DNA of 64,000 nucleotides from NCBI RefSeq assembly GCF_030272615.1, contig NC_081410.1, positions 222,631,415 to 222,695,414 of the forward strand, read 5' to 3'. This DNA is from Cryptomeria japonica (Eukaryota; Streptophyta; Pinopsida; Cupressales; Cupressaceae). Position numbers and translations under genes: made by a program. The notes under the pieces are model-generated. The model was not told where the DNA came from. It saw nothing but the letters and a program-made list of their open reading frames with translations, and did no database searches. Below are positions 24,206-34,234 of the stretch, piece after piece (the stretch's first letter is position 1; the number at the start of each line of letters is the position of its first letter).

Positions 24206-27200
24206 ATGAAGTCCACCCTACACTTGTTTGGAAACGTCTTTAGCATGGCGTCCACAGAAGCCATAGTTAGTGATAATGACCTCAAGGGTGAGAACCTTGA
24301 AGATTTGAAAGAAAGGGTGTTCAGGGGTGCTGATAAGTCTTTCTGTATAGAGATTTTGAGTAGTGGACTTTTAGAAGCTACAGCCTTTCCTCCGGCAATC
24401 CCTTGTCCAGAGCTTGTTCGGAAGTGTATTGCCAGATACGACCCTGTATCTGAAACCATCAAAAGGGATAACGGCGAAACCCTTCTCGCCATTAACCGCG
24501 AAGTGATTGCTTTGGTGTTCAAAATACCAAATTATCAGTTTTCTAATTTCTCCCCTGCTCAGTCAATTAGTGAGTTCAATGCGGATAGAGCTGGACACAA
24601 GAATAATGTGGCGAAGTACTGGTTGAAAGTCCCTAAGAGAGGTGGTTCTAGACTACCTAAAAATCCTAACAAGAACCACATGTTGCCACATATCCATGAT
24701 GTAATGCTTCTGTTACATCGAGCCAGAGGTTTTGCCGAAGCTTATAGCTTTGATGATTGGATATATTGCTACATACAATTAGTTCTAGAAGGAAAACAAT
24801 ATCTGGATTGGGTGGAGTTAATCGCTGATTCGATGAAAGAGCAGTTGAGTCTAGCCAAGCAATTTCAAAAAAATTTCTTCATGTCCTCATATCTTTTGTA
24901 TTGTCTGGCTTGTGTTAAGGAGTTAACTGGCATACCCAAGCAGCCCGCTGAGGAAGATGTTCCAGTGTATGAGTTTTATCCAATGCTACAAAAGGACAAT
25001 GCCCTACAAGATTTCAGAAGGGTACATAATGCATTCCTAGGCAATATGTGTCATGAACTGAAAGGTACAAAAGCCAAACGGATTTCAGATGAGGCACAGG
25101 CTTTCATTAAGAAGTTCGGAAGCTTTTACATCCAGTTTCCACGCTTTTGCTATATATGAGTGGGAGGCTTTGAAGAGGAACCCTTCAAGCTTCCACATTT
25201 TTGTTTTGATTGTTTTTTCCTAGCAGAAGTATGCAGACAACTGACTTCTGTGGTCAAGAAGGCACAGCCAAAGGACAAGTGGGAAGGTCATTTTCCAATA
25301 CATTTGGGAGTGTTATCCTGTAATTCAATGTCTGATGCACTAAGTATAGGAGCGGACCTTCGAAATTTTAATTTCTCTCTGTATGCTAAAAGAAAAGGGT
25401 TTGACAACAAAGGATTTTCTCGGAGCCTTGGTTTAATGCCTTACCTTCCCACGCCACAGTTAGAATATTTCTAGGAAGACTGTTCTGATGAACTTGAAGT
25501 CTTAAAAAGAGAAAATATGAGACTGGTGCTGGAACAGGTTATTTCTCTGCAAATAAAGATAGATATTAAAGGGCTTGAAGAAGATTATCTTGAACTGTTT
25601 GAACTAGGGTATTTAGCCCATGTAGAGACTGAAATGCCCCCAATTAATTGGGATGAAGATGAAAATGATGACATTCAGTCGAGAACTGAACAAGTTCTGG
25701 ACAGAACAGTGGCATGGGTGACCAAGAAGAAAGCAATGAAGCTAGATACCAAGCCTCTTTCTATGAGAAGTATCTCTTCACCAAAATGTCCTTCTAACAG
25801 TGCTCCTATTCGTGCAGGTAAGGAAATCAAGTCGGCCCAGCCTAGATGCAGACCTAGCCCAACTCTGGATTTCAGTACCCCTCGACATACTCGATCACAT
25901 AGTGTTGCCCACAAGAGGATGGATCAGGTCAAGGATATGGGAGCCAAAGATGCCGTACTTGAAGCTCAGATCTTTGAAATTGAAGATTTGGATGGTGAAG
26001 TTGCTTGTGCTCTAGACTCTCAAACGGTGACTGTAGCAATGATGCCACCCCCAAAAATGATTGAAGGAACTTCTCATTCTGCTGCGAATCCTAAATGGTT
26101 AACAACCTCGGTGAATAAGAAAAGGAGCTCTCTTCCTGTGACCATTCCAATTCAGGAGATGGTTGCCAAGTACTCTGAGAAGAATCCAAAGCCAAAGAGG
26201 TTCAAGACCACCGCGCACCTAAACAATGACGAGGAAACTGGTAAGTGGATGGTGGAAATTGCTTCTTACAAACTGAGAGATGAGAACAAAGAGGCCGGTT
26301 CTGATGATTTTGAAATAACAAAAATAGAATTGGGAAAGATGAGCAGGGATACAGATAACCATTTTTTTCAAGTGTTAGCGAAGAAGATGCTTACCCGGTC
26401 AGAGAAGGATGGACGGGAGAAAAGAGAACCTAAAAGACATATAAGTGTTTTGGCTCAGTTCATCGAGAGCATCGGTTTCCTTGGAGAAATGCCAATATCC
26501 CATGCCGCTGAAAATTTTGACCCAACTTCTCCGGAAAATAGGAAGTTGATGGATCAAGTTCAATGGGTTAAGAGCATCGCTGAAGCAGTTGAAAAATGAA
26601 TTGAACAAGTAATCAAAGATGGTGAAAAATACATTACCAACTCCCAGAAGTTGTGTGATGAGGTACAGGGCCTGATTTCTGAAATACAAAATCAACTTGT
26701 ACCATGGGAGAAGGAAGAGCACAAATTGCAAAATGTCCTACCTTTGTTTACCAAAATCGAAGAGTACGGAACTGCCAGATTTCTGACTGAACATTCAATC
26801 AAGCTGGTATCTAATGAATGCCAACTTTTCATGCTTAAGAAAACTATCATGTGGCGGGTGCTCACCTTTCAATCGGTAATTGTGGATGCGAAAACATCCG
26901 TCTATGAACTCCAGGATTTGCAGAGCAGTATTGTCAAAGATAATAAAGTGGTTAATCCCGATTATGATTGGGAACTAGGAATCTGTGGGGCAAGTACACA
27001 GGAAGCTATCAAGTCATTCCGGTTGAACATGGAGAAGATCAGAGTTAGGAGTAGTTTCACACCAGAGGATATAACCAAAGTGGCTAGGATCAAATCAATG
27101 GTATTCATTGGGAATGATCAGCTGCTGAAGCACTCAGAGAAAATGGTGCAACATAGGTGGAATAAAGAGGTGGCAAAGGCGAAGCTTAATGCAATGAAAA

Positions 27201-27283
27201 TCCCAAGCCAATCAATGATCCAAGAACTCATGGCTGCTCATGACGTTCTCAAAGATGGAGAAGAGGGTGATGATGAGATATAA
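24206..27283 (+). pseudogene. LTR-encoded protein of element A, 5' copy
   Basis: One uninterrupted frame of 1025 codons apart from three point stops (TGA 25157, TAG 25472, TGA 26597), each a sense codon (CGA, TGG, TGG) in the 3' copy. There is no frameshift in 3 kb. The start is ATG 24206 (MKSTLHLF) or ATG 24245 (MASTEAI, with G at +4). The N-terminal 430 residues look globular and rich in aromatics (SFDDWIYCYIQLVLEGKQYL; PRFCYI). About 500-750 is polar and Pro/Ser/Lys-rich, probably disordered. The last 250 residues are helical and charged, ending in an acidic DGEEGDDEI. I see no signal peptide, membrane segment or zinc finger. I do not recognise the family. Its place upstream of gag recalls ORF1 of Ogre elements, but that ORF lies outside the LTR. 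Confidence 0.85.
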
Positions 27284-28225
27284 AATAATGCATCCGCTTT
27301 GGGCTTGTTTTCTTTATTTTTAAAAGCAAAACATTTTTCATAGTTATGCAAAAACTTCAGGACAACTGTCCCAAAATACTTTCTATTGGTTTCATAACTA
27401 TTTTATCAGGGAGTGGTCGAGTTTTCAGGGAGACCCCCCCATTTAGACTATAAATTAAGTAGAATCGATGGTAGAAGGGTTAGATTTTTAGTAACTAATT
27501 TTAAAGAAAACTGGAACGTGTGTTTGTTTTTGTATTTTCTCATTCCTAATCAAAGGAGGAATCAGATGGTTGAAATCTATGGTGGAAAAATATTAGTAGA
27601 TATATCGTTATGTCTTTGATTACATAAAGATATATCTATGAAATCTGGTGATATTGTTTTTGGGGAGAAGAAAGATCTGTGAATTTTGAATCCGAATGGA
27701 TAACTTGTCTTTGCATATGTTCATCCGATCAGGAAACAGTATTTGATTATTTCATTGCAGTTTTTCATTATCCCTCTGATGTTCTTTCCTTTGAATGTGT
27801 TGTTTACTTTGGAAAAGATTCATGTTTTTGGGTGCATTCATTTTCCCTGAATTTGTTCATCTTTATTTGGAAGAAGTATATTGAACTTTGTTTCAGTTAC
27901 TGTAATTACATACTTTGAAAATTAAGAAGATAGTTTCCGTTATTTATGAGATATGAAGAAAGTTATAGCCTTTCATCCAAGAATGATATAGGCGGCCTTA
28001 TACACTTTCTGGTTAAAAGCTTTCATTTTGGATATAAATATAAAAAAACAAAAACATACTTTATGAAAAATCTAGATAGGGAGCTGTACCTAGGCAAAAA
28101 TTCAGAGGGAGGTGATTGAACAAATGCCGACCCAACTGTTCAGTGAACCATTTGTTCTTAAAAGAAGGTAACAGAGTCCTAAAATTAATCATTTGAATTC
28201 AAAGAGGAAAATCTATTCACGAACA
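27284..28225 (+). other. Non-coding tail of the 5' LTR
   Basis: AT-rich, no long conserved frame; short frames at 27413-27918 show no known domain. It is conserved at 38185-39126. It probably holds the RNA 3' end signals and U5, but I could not place a clear polyadenylation signal. Confidence 0.55.
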
Positions 28226-28230
28226 GATTT

Positions 28231-28249
28231 TTGGCGACTCTGCTGGGGA
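28231..28249 (+). promoter_or_regulatory. Primer binding site of element A
   Basis: TTGGCGACTCTGCTGGGG begins five bases after the LTR end. A TGGCGAC-type site is seen in Tat/Ogre-like elements; I cannot name the tRNA with certainty from memory. Confidence 0.65.
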
Positions 28250-28452
28250 AACGAAACATAGAGAAAACCAAATTTTTCAATAGACCAGTATGTCATAAAC
28301 GTGAGCCCATAATAAGCAAAAGTGTTTGGAGTGCAGGAAGATTGTTGAGATTGATTCTTGATTGAAGTAACCTTTCTTTAATCATCCTAGATTCTCATCC
28401 ATATACTAGAGCACAAAGGAAAGAAGGAGTAATTGATAACCGTTTTGAAGAA

Positions 28453-29538
28453 TTGCAAAATCTGTCATTTGCCCCAAGTTTTACTCCTAGAAGGAAAACC
28501 AAAAGCAGACCTTCATCCCCTGATAGAGTTACTCCTATATCTTCTTCTTCCCCTTGGCAAGCACTAACACTTACTGGAATTCAAGGTCCACCTCTTGTAA
28601 CCATTCATCTAGTATTCATTATGGCTCAACCCTGGGGTGCGGCTGTTGGACCTCTTGCTCTCGCAGCCCATAATCCACTACCAAAAGGAGCAAAGGATGT
28701 TTTACCCAAATATAAAGGTGACGGAAAAGTTTCAGTTGAAGAGAATTTGAACTCTTTTAATGTAGCAATGGGAATCCTGGGAGTTCAATATGAGGACGTG
28801 GCTGTTAGGCTTTTTGCCCAAACCCTTACTGAAGGGGCAGTAGAATGGTTTAGCCAGTTGCAAGCAGGATCCATAACTGATTGGCAAATGATGAAAACCG
28901 CTTTTGAAAAAAGATTCCAAAGTGTTGATGATGAACACACGCTACTGGCTCAACTCACATAGATGAAGAAGGAAATTCATGAGCCGATGAGGGATTATGT
29001 AGCAAGATATAATAAGATTATTTACAAAATTCCTGAAGCCAAGAGACCAACTGCAGATAATCAGCGATGTTTCTTCGTAAATTCCATGCCACCTGATGTA
29101 GGATTTCACCTCAGAAGAAGTAGGCTGACCGACCTAGAAACTGCACAAAATGAGGCTATAGAGCTTGAAGATGATCTGATAACAACTGGCAAATGGAGGA
29201 AGGATGTACAAATTCCTCAAGGACAATCTCAGGCTTCTATGTCCTCTACTGATCCAGTTGTTCAACGGCTTGTCAATGATATGATTGCTCTAAAGAGGCA
29301 AATACCTAAGCCTGGAAACTCTTATCCACAACCTTATCAGGATATAAATAGGAGAACCTCAAATCAATACAACTATGGACGACCGTTGCAACTTCCTGCA
29401 GCTCCACAAAGATTACAGATAGAGGCACCTCTTGACAAAGGTGTCATGTGTTCATTTCATCTTACCACTGATCATGATGGGGTTTCATGTCCTGATATGA
29501 TAAGACACGTTCAGATGCAAACACAAAGGATGAATTAG
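28453..29538 (+). pseudogene. Element A gag
   Basis: A single frame, likely starting at ATG 28621 (MAQPWGAAVG), with one in-frame TAG at 28960. It carries the Ty3 retrotransposon gag core (EGAVEWFSQLQAGSITDWQM, AFEKRFQ, YVARYNKI). Near the C-terminus is a Cys/His motif, CSFHLTTDHDGVSC, of the CxFH...H...C kind typical of Tat and Athila gag in place of a CCHC knuckle. The frame ends at TAG 29536, and pol continues in the -1 frame, so gag and pol either need a frameshift or were joined before a small indel. Gag forms the particle and binds RNA. Confidence 0.88.
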
Positions 29539-30299
29539 GAGAGCTCACTGAAGCAGAAAGAATTCAAGAGGCACCTGACGACTCTGGAACATTCTACCTC
29601 GAATATGAGTCAGATTTGGAAAAGGGTAGTAACATTTTGGCAACTCTTGAAGGTTCTTCATGTGCGATCCTAACAAGGAATCAACGAACCTCCCAGCCTT
29701 CTTCTTTTGTGAATCCTTCTGGAAACAATTTCAAAAGCAAAGATCTCCCAGGTAATAGTTTTTCAAAGATTCCCGAGGTTAAGATTTTGCAAAGGAACCA
29801 TGAAGATCATAAGAGCTCTTTCTCTTCTTCCCCCTTCGATATCATTGAATTCTGTAAGGCCTCAACCGTTCAATTACCTACCACTGAGTACTTAAAGCTT
29901 AACCCAAAAGAGTTGGATAAACTGGTCAAATATGTCAAAGGGGATTCCTTTTCAGAGTCTCAAGTACACGGGTGCATGGAACATAGTGATTTAGCTGCTG
30001 CCGACGGGTTTTCATCTATCCCCTACTCATTAGCTAATCCGGCAAATTCCTGTGCTTTTCATGACACAAGGTTTGGGCATGAGGTCGAGATTCCAAAACC
30101 TGAACCTTTCTATATTTCCCTTCTCCTAAATGGTCAAAAGTTAAGTAATTGCATAATTGACTCAGGAGCTTCAGACAATATAATGCCTTCTTCTGTGGCT
30201 AAATCCTTAGGTTTAACCCTTACTAAAATGTTTGGAAGATGCTTGTCAATGGATGGAAAATAGGTCCCTCTTATTGGTCAGGTAAAGGACATCCAGGCA
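29529..30299 (+). pseudogene. Element A pol: aspartic protease
   Basis: The pol frame opens around 29529, in the -1 frame relative to gag. The protease active site is IIDSGASDNIMP (catalytic Asp codon at about 30159), followed by the SSVAKSLGL helix. About 170 residues of low-complexity linker precede it. A TAG at 30261 interrupts the frame, which otherwise runs on unshifted to 34085. The enzyme would cleave the Gag-Pol polyprotein. Confidence 0.87.
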
Positions 30300-31000
30300 G
30301 TGCTAGCAGCATGCCCAAACAAAAGAGTGAGATTAACTATACTGGTCGCTGATATTCCGACGAGTTACAGAATGCTTCTGAGTAGGACGTTTTGCAAGGA
30401 CCTTGGAGGTGAAATCAAAATGGATTGGTCTAAAGTTGTTATTCCCCTTGGAAACCAAAAAATCAAGCTTGAACCTGAACCCAAGAATAAGTATACTGTA
30501 TTTCCCTCAGATAACCCAAAAGCCCAGATTCTGTTTCAGGAGTGTGAGTTTGGAAACTATCTTGTCCTCGTGCCTGGTGAAAAGAAAATGGATAAGACAG
30601 CTGATGAACTTGGTGGACTATGGCAGATGGAGTTTGATGGAAGCTGCGCTAACTCTGGTTTTAGAGCAGGGGTGGTTTTGCTGTCACCAACTGGTAATAT
30701 TTTCCCCTTTTCCTTCAAGTTGGATTTTAAAAACACTAATAATACTGCTGAATATGAGGCACTATTATTGGGATTAAGTGAGGCTAAATGTAAAGGAATT
30801 AAGTTGCTTAAAGTCAAAGGTGATGCAGAGCTAATTGTTAGGCAAGTGAGGAATGTTTATACAGTTAAGAATGATAGGTTGAGGCATTACAGGAATAGAG
30901 TTTGGGATGAGATAGAATTCTTTGACGCTTTCTCGATCGAAGCAATTCCGAGGGAACAAAATAGTAGGGCAGATTCATTGGCTGTGTCTGCCTCACTTTT
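30300..31000 (+). pseudogene. Element A pol: archaeal-type RNase H upstream of reverse transcriptase
   Basis: After the end of the protease region, a type I RNase H of the archaeal/plant (RVT_3) kind occupies about 30627-30990. All four catalytic acids are visible: Asp in MEFDGSCANSG (30636), Glu in NNTAEYEALLLGL (30750), Asp in VKGDAELIVRQV (30822) and Asp in REQNSRADSLA (30972). In known Tat/Ogre elements this extra domain is described between the Ty3 RNase H and integrase. Here it lies between protease and reverse transcriptase, in one frame with both. With the other RNase H degenerate, it is probably the working nuclease. This stretch itself has no stop. Confidence 0.85.
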
Positions 31001-32315
31001 ATTACCACATCTGGATTTTAAAGATAACTCATATAGGATCGAAATGATCTATAGGCCCAGTGTTCCCGATAATGTAGATCATTGGCAGGTTTTTGATGCA
31101 GATGCACAGATCAAAGATTTTCTAGAATGTGCTCAATCATTTTCTCAGTCATATTTTGAAGGCTCTGAGAGTGTTTGCAAAGAGTTCAGTCTAGACCCAG
31201 AGGTAGATCCTACAAATAGCTTTATTCAGCTCAAAGGTAACAGAATTCCTAGGGGGTTAGTGACTCTGGAGAGATTTTTCACCAGAGATGATGCATTCAT
31301 AGGTACTAAAGTTCCCAAGGATGATGGGAAAGGAAAATGTGAGAAAATAAACTTGGGAGATGAAGCTAATCCAAAAGAGGTGACAATCGGCCGGTGTTGT
31401 TCTGCAGAGGAAAAGAGAACCCTTGGTACACTGCTTAAGAAGTATATTGATGTTTTTGCTTGGTCTTATGATGATCTGAAGGAGTTTAGAAATGGACATT
31501 TTCAACATCAGATTCTTAGGCAAAAATTAAGGAACTTTAATCCCATCATGGTGGATGCAATTTCTAAGGAAGTTGAGAAAATGCTTAAGGCCCGAATCAT
31601 ATATCCAATCCACCATTCCACCTGGGTAGCTAAAATTGTACCCATAAGAAAGAAAAATGGGGAAATTCATATCTGTGTTGATTTTTGAAATTTGAATCAA
31701 GCAAGCTTGAAGGACAACTACGCCTTACGAAATATGGATCACATATTACAGACAGTGTCTAGGTCAGAGATGATGTCGATGTTGGATGGTTTTTCTAGTT
31801 ATAACCAGATATCTGTAGCAGAACATGAGCAGCACAAGACAACATTCATCACTCCATGGGGAACATTCGCATACAACTGCATGCCTTTTGGTTTAATAAA
31901 TGCCGGAGCCACTTTTCAAAGGGCTATGAATTCCTCTTTCAAGGATTTTCAAGACAGAATAATTGTAGTTTATCTGGATGACCTCACGGTGTTTTCAAAA
32001 AAAAGGACAGATCATTTCCAGGATTTGAGTGTAGTATTACAGCGTTGTCGTGAACACGGGATTTCTCTGAATCCTAAGAAATCAGTTTTTTGCGTCATTG
32101 AGGGCAAATTGTTAGGACATATTGTCTCAAAAGAGGGAGTCAAGATTGATCCCGATAGGGTTAATGCAATTCAACGTCTCAGTTTACCCTCTAGCTGGAC
32201 TGGAGTAAGATCGTTCTTTGGTCAAGTGAATTTCCTGAGGAGATTTGTTCTAGAATTTGTTGAGACCACAAAACACATTGTTGGTTTGCTTAGTGAGCAA
32301 CATCCTTTCAAGTAG
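31001..32315 (+). pseudogene. Element A pol: reverse transcriptase
   Basis: After a linker (31001-31380) come the Ty3 reverse-transcriptase landmarks: VEKMLKARIIYPIHHSTWVA and IRKKNGEIHICVDF, then a TGA (31686, probably from CGA Arg) and DNYALRNMDHIL. Further on are MSMLDGFSSYNQI, TPWGTFAYNCMPFGLINAGA and the catalytic VVYLDDLTVFSK. GHIVSKEGVKIDP and VRSFFGQVNFLRRFV complete the thumb. A TAG at 32313 stands where Trp is expected. Motifs are intact except for these stops. The enzyme copies the element RNA into DNA inside the particle. Confidence 0.92.
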
Positions 32316-32850
32316 ACCGAAGAAGCCAAAAATGCTTTCGAGAAAATTAAAGGATCAGTTGCAAACGCGCCCACTCTTGTTAACCCAGATTTCATGAAGG
32401 ATTTCATTCTGTATTGTTATGCATTAGACCATACTATGTCTGGAATTCTATTGTAGTTGGATGAACATGGGGCTGAAATGCCTATAGCATTCATGAGTAC
32501 TCCACTCAAGAAGCATGAGCTCAAATATTCACCTATGGAGAAACATGCATATGCTATTGTAAAGGCCGTGAAACAGTTTCGATATTATATCCTGCATTCT
32601 CACTCTGTGGTTTTTGTTCCAGATTCAGCCGTGAAAAGCATTTTGACTCAACAGGAGGTTGGACTAAATAAGCGTGCAACATGGGTGATGAAAATTCAAG
32701 AGTATGACTTAGATATTCTCCCTACGAAGACAATTAAAGGGCAGGGCTTATGCAAGTTGATAGCGGAAAATGAGGTGGAAACTGAAGCTGAGTTACCATT
32801 AACTCTTTTTGTTGGATTGCAGGACACTTGGTTCTCTGATGTGGCCTACT
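32316..32850 (+). pseudogene. Element A pol: degenerate Ty3 RNase H (tether-like)
   Basis: The Ty3 RNase H region follows the thumb in the same frame: FILYCYALDHTMSGIL, then TAG 32454, then AFMSTPLKKHELKYSPMEKH and QFRYYILHSHSV. Where active Ty3 enzymes have LYTDAS, KE and DALSR, this copy has LYCYAL, KH and GLCKLIA, so the expected catalytic Asp, Glu and Asp are all replaced. That matches the idea of a structural tether domain in dual-RNase-H elements and retroviruses. The changes are not stop-type decay, so they probably predate insertion. Confidence 0.78.
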
Positions 32851-34085
32851 ATTTAACTTATGGTAGTTGCCCAAATTATCTATCGGCTAAAGAACGAAGG
32901 AATTTAAAATTAAAGGCTGCAAAGTATGTAATTTGGGAAGATGTTCTATACAAAAAGGGGTTAGATGGAACGTACTTAAGGTGTGTAGATAAACCTCAAC
33001 AACAAAAGCTCCTGGAAGCTTATCATGGAGACGTTTGTGGTGGACACTTTTCATCATCTGTTACTGCTTTCAAAATTCTAAGAAATTGTTTTTATTGGCC
33101 CAACATGTTTCGGGACGCCTATTTTCACGTAAAAGAATGCGAAAAATGTCAATTGTTTTCTGGGAAGCCACATTTAGCAGCACTGCCTCTAAGGCCTGTA
33201 GTGATGGATGAACCTTTCACGAAGTGGGGCATTGATTTTATAGGCCCAATAAACCCTCATTCTAGTGCAGGTCACATGTATATTTTGACAGCTATTGACT
33301 ACTTTACAAAGTGGGTAGAAGCCATCCCCACCAAAAAGGACAACTCAGAGATTGTGTGTAGTTTTCTCATGGATTACATCCTAGTTCATTTTGGGGTACC
33401 CCAAAAAATTGTGACAGATAATGCATCATATTTCTCCTCTGAAGAGTTGACCCTGTTTTGCTATGATCATCAAATTTCACTCTCACATTCTTTTGATTAT
33501 TTTCCATAGGGCAATGGTTTGGCCGAATCTAGCAACAAGAATTTGATAGTCATCATGAAGAAACTAGTTGACGAGAATGCTAGGAATTGGCATAAGAAGT
33601 TATTGGAGGCTTTATGGGCGGACAGGACCACACCCAAGAGGGCTATTGGGATGGCACCTTTTGAACTTGTGTATGGTGTAGGAGCGAAACTTTCTTTGCC
33701 ACTGGAGTTATCAGCAACCAAGCTGCAAACAGTAGTGGAAGATCCCTTCTTTCAAAATGCTTTGGAGAAAAGAATCATGTATCTGACAAAGTTAGAAGAA
33801 GAGAGGGAATTGCTGGTGGATAGGATTTCAGAACATCAGAGCCGAGTAAAGAGGATTTTTGACATGCGAGCTCGACTAAGAGGTTTACTGGTAGGAGATG
33901 AGGTGCTGCTATGGGACAAAAGAAAAGAGTCCAAAGGTGCTCACGGCAAGTTTGATTCATTGTGGAAAGGTCCTTTTAGAATTTATGAAGTCGTAGGACA
34001 AAATGCATTCAGACTCAGCTATGCTGATGGAATGATCCTGCCTTATACCTACAATGGGAAAGATCTCAAGCTCTATAAATTATAA
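32851..34085 (+). pseudogene. Element A pol: integrase
   Basis: The zinc-binding HHCC region is visible (YHGDVCGGHF, CEKCQLFSGK). The core has catalytic Asp in WGIDFIGP, Asp in IVTDNASYF and Glu in GNGLAESSN; a TAG (33507, probably from Gln) sits just before the last motif. The C-terminal GPF module is present (WKGPFRIYEVVGQNAFRL), and the protein ends at TAA 34083 with no chromodomain. The enzyme inserts the cDNA with a 5-bp duplication, as seen here. Confidence 0.92.
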
Positions 34086-34234
34086 GTCCAGTGTTTGAGT
34101 CACTTGTACATAGTAGTCTAGGTATTTTTGGTTGTGCTTTTAACCCTTCCCCCGTTGTTTTATGTTTTGTGAAACCAGAGTCTTTGAGTTCTTTGCATTT
34201 TCCTTTGAAAAATACAATCCCCAGTCAGAGCCAA
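34086..34234 (+). other. Pol to 3' LTR spacer of element A, no clear polypurine tract
   Basis: 149 bp between the pol stop and the LTR start. The bases just before TGTTACC read CCCCAGTCAGAGCCAA, which is not a good polypurine tract. The purine-richest stretch, TTTGAAAAATAC, lies some 20 bp further left. Confidence 0.6.

Larger units (their letters stand above)
23259..28225 (+). repeat. 5' LTR of element A (4967 bp)
   Basis: Starts TGTTACCGCGTC and ends TTCACGAACA, just before the primer site. It matches 34235-39126 throughout; in the first 110 bp I count 7 mismatches. Layout: U3 with a dense GTTCAA/TTGAAC cluster (about 23395-23735), a TATA-like TTTATAAGG at 23981, a possible splice donor near 24100, the long frame 24206-27283, and about 940 bp of AT-rich tail. 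If transcription starts just after the TATA box, the long frame is the first one on the genomic RNA. Confidence 0.92.

Noticed and set aside
27413-27918. Frames after the LTR ORF as possible second LTR gene
   Set aside because: The two frames are in different registers and only the first is open in the 3' copy; there is no domain.
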